DNA of 64,000 nt from Budorcas taxicolor (Eukaryota; Chordata; Mammalia; Artiodactyla; Bovidae), in the NCBI RefSeq assembly GCF_023091745.1, contig NC_068910.1, positions 87,238,170 to 87,302,169 of the forward strand, in the 5' to 3' direction. The position numbers and the translations under genes are program-made. The notes under the pieces are model-generated. The model was not told the origin of the DNA. It saw nothing but the letters and a program-made list of their open reading frames with translations, and ran no database searches. Positions 57,244 to 64,000 of this stretch are shown here, piece by piece. Numbering within the stretch: position 1 is the first letter of the stretch; each line of letters begins with the position of its first letter.

Positions 57244-59155
57244 ATATATCATAGAGTAGAAAAATCCCCAGACAAAGGGTATAAACAAATGACCAGCCCT
57301 CTTATATATTTTCTAGATTTATAAAATGCTTTTGAATGTAAGTAGCTTTTATGATAATAACATAACTATTATTTATTTTTGCAACTTTCTAAATAGAATC
57401 TGATTTTCTCTACTGGGTAATTGTTGTGTTCTTTCTAGTTTAATACCCAAGCTGGGTAAAAATCATTTGCCTTAATCATTTGTGAAAATTTCCCCAATTT
57501 ATTAGTAATGCTTATTTTAATGCTCCCATTTATCAGCCATCTCGTCTGCCAACTCCTCCTTTATATAGGCAAGTTGGATTGTCTTCCTGTAGTACCAGTG
57601 ACATGGAACTCTGCCAATATTTCTGTATGACCTAAGGCCCCCAACACAGGGTTCTACCCAACTGCTGAGGAGTAAAAACCATCCACTCTGTCAGAGGGTC
57701 AAAGAAATGTCCTGTTTTTCTAATTACACAGCCCATTTACTTTAGTAATGGTTTCCAGTATCACTTGGTCAGGATCTTTAAATCCTAAAGTGTTTGAACC
57801 AAATTAATAGATTTGAATGGGATCTTGCAGTGGTCTGTGTGTGTAGATGCATGTGTGTGTGCTGTGTCTTTTTACATCAGATAACACTAACATAACTCAA
57901 AAAGAAACAGTGAAAAGGGTTCATTTGAGTCACTGTGGCCAACCTTCCTCTGCCTTTATCTTTATTCTAAACCAACTTTTAAGTGGCATTATATGGTGGT
58001 AGCCAGATATAACGCAGTAATATTTTTTTTTCCTTAATGTTCCTTCAAATGTCAGAATAGGTTTGGGAAATGATAATTGTTGGTGTGAAATGATAACGAA
58101 GCTGATAATCTTGAAATATTTATGTTAAAAGGCTTTTTGAAATTGAGTACTTAGGTTTTGTAATGTGCTTTTACTGACAGTCTATAACCCTTGGATATCC
58201 TTTATTCACCACAGTTAGAAAATTTGATGCCTGTATTTATTGTGCATTAATTCAGTTCAGATGAAAGTAGGAAAGAGGCTCCTTTGAATAAAATGCAAGC
58301 TGAATTTAAATTCAACCAAAGGAACCACAGCACAAGTGTGGTTACTCCCAAAGAACTGCCAGCCATCATTCTGGTCTTTTTATCTGGGCAACTTGTGGGA
58401 AAGGTGAGCTTTCGTCTTCACCAATAACAAAAGCAGAACTAACTAGAACTTCAGTCTGCATATATGGAAATGAGAGTGAATAAGCTGTGATATGTCTCTG
58501 TTCTTTCCACTGTCTACATTTCTGCCTCCTCCCCACCCCACTGGCAAATGTACATTACTTTGCTTTTTAAAATGAAACTGGTCAACAATCACCCAATCAA
58601 ACCAATATTTCTTAACCCCCCAGTATCCACATAAGAAGTTTTCATTTTTTGTGTGGCTCACCATTTTGTACTCACCATGATGTTTAGAAGTTTCTGCAAC
58701 ACTGTAAAAGAGGAAGGCCATTCAACTTTAAAGGGAGAGATCTTGAGTTTAAATTTGGAATCCATAGTATACACAGACACATTACTGTCTGAATCCCAGT
58801 TGCTTCTTCTCTGTAGTGGGGAAAATATAGCCTTTCTCCCAGACTTATCATTAGGATGGCAAGAGATATTTTATGTAAAGGTACTTAGCTCTCCGCCTGG
58901 CATATAGATGGTGACCAAGAGCCCCAAGAGTCAAGTTTAAGAGGAAAGAAATACATTTTTAGAAGGCTGAATCTCAAAGCCAGGGGGGCGATTACAGATT
59001 CAGGTGTAAATGAAACATTTTGTTAGGCTCATTGACCTGCTTTTGAACTTTACTACTGTCTAAACTTTTCAGTATTGCTCCCAGAGTAGATGTTTCTTTA
59101 TTCATAGATGATAAATAGTTGGAATATTTACTGTATATTTCCAAGGTGTCTGTAT
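57244..59155. other. Non-genic stretch, about 1.9 kb
   Basis: Unique-looking mixed DNA, with a short TG-rich patch at 57834-57862. No phase-consistent exon recognised. Confidence 0.4.
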
Positions 59156-59156
59156 G

Positions 59157-59369
59157 GTATGCACACTCAGTTGCTATGTTTTGTACACCTCTTTGCGACC
59201 TCCTGCACTGTAGCCTACCAAGCTCTGCTGTCCATGGGATTTCCCAGGCAAGAATACTGGAGTCAGTTGCGATTTCTTCTTCCAGGAGATCTTCCTGACC
59301 CAGGGATCGAACCAGAGTCTCCTGAATTGGCAGGCAGGTTCTTTACCACTGAGTCATCTGGGAAGATCG
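59157..59369 (-). mobile_element. Bov-tA SINE
   Basis: Reverse, full length, diverged ('cacactcagttgctatgttt' to 'ccactgagtcatctgggaag'). Confidence 0.9.
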
Positions 59370-59736
59370 TCTATATAGTATATAAATCAAAATTTGTTTT
59401 CTTCTCTGCTTTACATGCTCTGTGGTGTGTCCATTACCTCCACTGAATTTCAGTTGTTCCCCAGTCCCTTTTCCATCCCTTTGAAGCCTGTGCATCATCT
59501 GGTAAGTATGTGTTTATTACAACGTCTCCTCTTGGGTTGATTTTGAATCACCCTTCTCTGCTCTCAGTTTCTTTCTTTGACTGCTCCTGAAATATACTCC
59601 TCTGAGTTCTTAGGAGGAAGTGACAATGTAGTGAGGCATTGGAAAAGAATAACAAAATAGAAAGTGAGAAAAGGGAAGAGATCAGAAGAAGGGAAGGTGG
59701 CCCATTCCCTAGCTCTAAAGCTAACGTTTATATTTA
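59370..59736. other. Non-genic stretch
   Basis: No recognised feature. Confidence 0.35.
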
Positions 59737-60185
59737 TAGTTCAGTTCAGTTCAGTTGCTCAGTCGTGTGCAACTCTCTGCGACCCCATGAATTGCAGCAT
59801 ACCAGGCCTCCCTGTCTATCACCATCTCCCGGAGTTCACTCAAACTCATGTCCATCGAGTCGGTGATGCCATCCAGCCATCTCATCCTGGGTCGTCCCCT
59901 TCTCCTCCTGCCCCCAATCCCTCCCAGCATCAGAGTCTTTTCCAATGAGTCAACTCTTCGCATGAGGTGGCCAAAGTACTGGAGTTTCAGCTTTGACATC
60001 ATTCCTTCCAAAGAACACCCAGGGCTGATCTCCTTCAGAATGGACTTGTTGGATCTCCTTGCAGTCCAAGGGACTCTCAAGAGTCTTCTCCAACACCACA
60101 GTTCAAAAGCATCAATTCTTCGGTGCTCAGCTTTCTTCACAGTCCAACTCTTGCATCCATACATGACCACTGGAAAAACCACAGC
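59737..60185 (-). mobile_element. BovB LINE 3' end
   Basis: Starts with three ttcag units and encodes on the - strand an uninterrupted 143-codon C-terminal block ('MVFPVVMYGCKSWTVKKAEH' to 'GVAESCTRLSN'), including the Arg-rich 'GGRRRRGRPRMRWLDGITDS'. It is the best-kept 3' end here. 5'-truncated just upstream. Confidence 0.94.
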
Positions 60186-60274
60186 TGCCTGCTAAAGAAA
60201 TAAGCGGGGTTGCTTTTGGCTTGCTGTTTTCTCCCTTAATTTGCTTGTGAATTTTATTGTACATAAAGGGTTTG
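60186..60274. other. Short spacer
   Basis: Nothing recognised. Confidence 0.3.
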
Positions 60275-60480
60275 TCTGCATGGTATAGTGGAGTCAGAGA
60301 GGCTGGAGTTCAATTCTTGACTACTTGTCAGCTTTCTGACTTTAGGTGAGGGAGCTGCTTTGTATCTCCGTTTCTTCTTTGTAAAATAGGAGATAATAAC
60401 ACTTTATAAGCTGTTAAGAGGCTTGAGTGAGATGTAATGATCTACAGTAGCATATCAATAAATATTTGTTCATTTTCCTC
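60275..60480 (+). repeat. MIR SINE
   Basis: 'gtggagtcagagaggctgga', 'gttcaattcttgactacttg', 'gtaaaataggagataataac', 'gcttgagtgagatgtaatga' and 'tcaataaatatttgttc' cover almost the whole MIR. Confidence 0.88.
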
Positions 60481-61812
60481 TTCTAAAATCTATCTTCTTC
60501 TCATCTCATTCTATACTTTAATAACAAACTAGACTGAATATTGAGTATGGAAAATGTTGGCTGTTCAACTATAAACTATATCCATATAACTCTTCTTTCA
60601 ATTAATATTTTGGAGGCATCTAAGTTCCTATCTTTGATGATCTGATTTTAAATCAATGCATGAGTCCAAATAACACATGCAAATCAAACATTTTTTTTTT
60701 TTTTAAGTGGAGGTAATTTCCAATGCTAGGCAACAAAGTAGGAACTAAAACATGGTGTTTGGAGAAAGGAATAAAAAAAAAATGAATGAATGCCATTGGA
60801 AAAGTATACTTAAATCAGTAACCCATGTAGACATAGGGAACTTTTGGTTTACTTTTGTTACCGCTCTTAAATGTGCTTGTATTAGCTGTTCAGTCTTGTC
60901 CTATTTAGATAATTCTACCACTATGGGTGCTGAGACACATGTCAATCACAGAGCGATAAGGTACTTTTCTGTCAATATACACTTTCACAACTGCTCCCAA
61001 ATATTTTATATCTGTCCTCTCCTGTTTTGCGGGGTAAAACAGGAGATACAATACAATGTAAGGCCTCTAATCTCTCTAAAACGTCATTTTATAGGAAACA
61101 CTAACAGAGCACTCTTGCTGTTTGTGTACCCATGGCTTAATAAGTGGGCAAGAAGGTCGCATGACAGTAGTTCAACACTGCATCTCATGACAAATGACAG
61201 ATGAAGAGGCCAGTGGCTCCCTTAGGTCCAGTACTGCTCTTAGCTGCTTCCTTAAATCAAAATTCTTCATCTCTCTAAGTCTTAACTTTCCCAAGCGAAT
61301 CATATGATTTTTACCTATCAGCGTCCAAGACATCTGAGCATTAACTTATTATACAAGTTTTTCAAGTTTCTTTAGTACTCTGTGATTGATAATCTCACTG
61401 ATTTTTACATTTGTTATATTGCAACCTTCGTATTAAAAAAATGAAATTATATTAAATTTCTTCATCAATATAATATGATTAGAAGCATATAGTTTACATT
61501 TTGAGTTATGCAATGTAATATTTTGTAACATTATCAGTTATGGTATTCAGCAAATGAGATGAAAGATACATGGAGATGGCTTGTATTCATTAGTTTATCT
61601 ACTTATCTATGCAAGGATGACATGTGTCTCAGGAGGTTATAAGGAAACTACAGAATGTGAATCAGAATGTCTTACCAGGGCCTTGTTTGTTAGTGAATTC
61701 TGTGACTTCAGTAAAAATAGATCCCTTGTAAAGTATGTGTGTGTGCATTTATGTTGCTTGAAACACGGAAAACACACTCAAGACTTCTGTATTTATTTTA
61801 GGATCTATTCAA
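60481..61812. other. Mostly unique stretch with one longer open frame
   Basis: Holds a 150-codon + strand frame (60752-61204) with no recognisable domain and an unusual Cys/His content, probably chance. A perfect 11-bp inverted repeat with a 7-base GC-rich loop lies at 61018-61046. Confidence 0.4.
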
Positions 61813-61856
61813 ACTAGTCAAGATTAGAAACAGATACTAGTCAAGATTAGAAACAG
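61813..61856. repeat. 23-bp tandem duplication
   Basis: actagtcaagattagaaac plus 'ag' occurs at 61813-61833 and again, identically, at 61836-61856. Confidence 0.95.
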
Positions 61857-62680
61857 CTAAAGAGTATATGACCTTGGAAGTGTAAGTGTCGTCGGTTTGA
61901 ACGCCACTTACTCCAATTAGAGAGAAGTCATTTGCTTGCGTCAAACCTGCCGATTACTGCAGTCCAGGACACTTCTAGGAAATATCTCAACAGAAATAAC
62001 AGCTGTAATCCAGCATCCTTAGTATTGATCTTAGTGATAGTATGCTTCTTAACAAGTTTTTCTGCTGGGGAATAGACATTTCAAGATGTGAATATAAACC
62101 AGCTTCTGCAATTAAGATAAAGAACAAGAAAAATAATTCTGAGAACTTAAATGGCTTGCTACTGGAAAATTAATTTTATTCATATCATGGTTCTAAGATT
62201 TTTTAACTGAATTTTTAAATCAAGATATCAATGTCAACATCATTTTAAATGTCCAATTATATCATCATTTTTCATTGTGACATTCCCATCACTAAGTAAA
62301 GTGATCTGGTAGGACTGAATTTCAAAATATACCCCTTTCTTTATCCAGGTGATGTTATGCAGACAGGAGAGCTCTAATATAATATTTTGAACCAAACTGA
62401 GTGGAGAAGGATGCTCTTTTCTTCATCCTTTGTGTTTGTTTCATAGATGAGGAGATACTGAAGAACTGTGGGAGATACTGAGGAATAAGCTTTGGAAATT
62501 TCGCAGATTCTCTCCATCCCCCATCTATGCTCCACACTTCAGCCAGAAACTTTTCTCTAACACACAAGTATGGTCAAGTTGCGCTCTTGCTTTGACCACA
62601 GTTCTTTAGTAGTTTCCATTCCCTACAGATCATAATCCCATTATATTCAAATGTACACTATTTATTTAACATGATGTATC
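61857..62680. other. Unique stretch with a CpG-retaining patch
   Basis: 61885-61960 keeps several CpGs ('gtgtcgtcggtttgaacgcc', 'gcttgcgtcaaacctgccga') in otherwise CpG-poor DNA. No gene recognised. Confidence 0.4.
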
Positions 62681-62918
62681 AGTTTCCTAGGGCTTCCCTG
62701 GTAGCTCAGATGGTAAAGAATCTTCCTGCAATGCAGGAGACCTGGGTTCGATCCCTGGGTCGGAAAGATCCCCTAGAGGAGGGCATGGCAACCCACTCCA
62801 GCATTCTTGCTTGAAAATCCCATGAACAGAGTAGTCTGGCAGGCTACAGCCCATGGGGTCACAAAGAGTTGGACACAACTGAGCAACTAACACTTTTCAT
62901 TTACTTTTCATCAGTTTC
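62676..62918 (+). mobile_element. Bov-tA SINE inserted in an old repeat
   Basis: Nearly consensus element: head 'gggcttccctggtagctcag', 'gttcgatccctgggtcgg', tail 'gacacaactgagcaactaac'. 'atcagtttc' lies on both sides as target duplication. Confidence 0.94.
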
Positions 62919-63372
62919 AAAGGGCTTCAGTAATCAAATACACATCCTGGGCAATTAAAAACCGTAGATATTTATTATCTCACGTTTCTGGAGGTTAGTC
63001 CAAAATCAAGGTATTAACAGGGCCATGATGTCTCAGAAAACTTTATGGGAAGATTCTTAAGATACTTCTGGATTCTAGTAGCTCCAGGTGTTCTGCGGCT
63101 TGTGGCTGCATACTTCCAATGTCTGCCTCCACCTTCAGGTGGCTATCTTCTCCTTGTGAGTTTCTAGGTATATGTGTGTGTGTGTCCAAATTCCACTTTC
63201 TTTTAAGGACACCTGTCATGTTAGATCAACAGGTCACTCTAATCAAGGATAACCTCACTTGAACTAATGATGTCTACAACAACCCTATTGCCAAACAAGG
63301 TCACATTATGAGACCCTGAGGGTTAGGACCTTACCACATCTTTTTGGAAGGATACGATTCAACCCATTACAC
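62909..63372 (+). repeat. Old mammalian interspersed repeat
   Basis: 'tttctggaggttagtccaaa', 'gggccatgatgtctcagaaa', 'ggcttgtggctgcatacttc', 'ccaaacaaggtcacattatg' and 'gatacgattcaacccattac' follow a common mammalian repeat whose family I cannot name with certainty. Confidence 0.6.
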
Positions 63373-63375
63373 GTG

Positions 63376-63838
63376 ATCTCCAAGTCCTTCACAGTCTGGC
63401 CTTAAGCAACCTGCCAGCCCCATTATCTGTCTTTCACCATGTTAGGCATAACTGCTCTCTGTGGGGAATTACCCCTCCCTCCCAGACCATACCAAACCTT
63501 CTCAGGCGTTTCACCCTATCATATACTCTTCTTCTTGGTGGAATGCCCCTGGATTTCCCCTGGTTTGCCTGGCCAATTCCTATTTCACTCACTATTACTC
63601 AAGTCCACTTTAGGATTTTACCTCCTTAGTAAAATTTTTCCTTAATTCATATATATTAGCAATTTGCCCGTGCCTCTTGGGTTGATACAGAACATATTAT
63701 ATTGAATTCTCAGTTTGTTGGTCTGTCTTCCCACTGAACTGGTAACTCTCAGAAGGTAATACCCTTGACATTCCATCTTTGGACACCTGGTAGAGCGCCA
63801 GGCCCACAGCAGACATTCAAGACATATTTGTTAAACAA
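63376..63838 (+). repeat. L2 LINE 3' end
   Basis: 'ctccaagtccttcacagtct', 'ggtggaatgcccctggattt', 'tggtagagcgccaggcccac' and 'attcaagacatatttgttaa' follow the L2 3' end in order. Confidence 0.75.
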
Positions 63839-64000
63839 ATAAGATACTTGCTTAACATATCTTGGAATATAACAAGAATGAGGAGAGGAGCTGTATAAGT
63901 AATATTTTATGCCTGTGGGGCATGCAGGTCCCACTCAGTTCTCTCTGAGTCTGTTCGATGGAGGGATTCTGCCAAATATTTCTCCCCAGGGCAGGACAGC
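63839..64000. other. Window end, nothing recognised
   Basis: No feature seen. Confidence 0.3.

Noticed and set aside
62692..62770. tRNA-like head of Bov-tA as a tRNA gene
   Set aside because: It has a box-B-like sequence but continues directly into the SINE body and lacks a complete cloverleaf.

Overview
This window is ruminant nuclear DNA. It contains BovB (RTE-type) LINE copies in both orientations, many tRNA-derived Bov-tA SINEs, BOV-A2 dimers ending in AGC repeats, CHR-type SINEs, and a ruminant-type L1 insertion. Older MIR, L2, MER5A and L1M remnants lie beneath these. The repeats indicate a pecoran ruminant (cattle, sheep, goat or a relative); they do not allow a species call. There are no operons, phage genes, CRISPR arrays or intact mobile-element proteins.

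The only evidence for a host gene is four candidate exons on the + strand (3268-3354, 12164-12229, 31749-31862, 33301-33650). Each has AG/GT borders and one open frame, and the codon phases join cleanly across all three introns. Together they would encode about 205 residues of the middle of a larger protein. The product is serine-rich, with an acidic patch and a tryptophan-rich block near its end. I could not recognise the family. If the gene is real, bases 3268-33650 are mostly its introns, and the rest of the window is flank or further introns.

Layout: 1-900 is a BovB 3' end. 900-5550 holds L1 and SINE insertions, exon A and AT-rich intron. 5550-12230 is intron with a head-to-head Bov-tA pair, two BovB 3' ends and exon B. 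12230-31750 is SINE-rich intron with layered old repeats, including MER5A, L1M, L2 and a long unnamed mammalian repeat. 31749-33650 holds exons C and D with a small L1 insertion between them. 35018-38415 is a nearly full-length BovB with recognisable endonuclease and reverse transcriptase, both disabled. 38420-51230 is quiet sequence with scattered SINEs, MIR and L2. 51231-55785 is one BovB copy split by an L1 with an inverted 5' part and a probable 3' transduction, and split again by a Bov-tA. 56105-60185 has two further BovB copies. 60480-64000 is mostly unique sequence followed by a SINE, an old repeat and an L2.

I found no undescribed biological system. The most informative structures are the exon chain, the nested L1 event, a two-unit SINE sharing one target-site duplication, SINE-derived hairpins, and several short non-SINE duplications. 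Family names for repeats come from recognition by eye; no database search was run.
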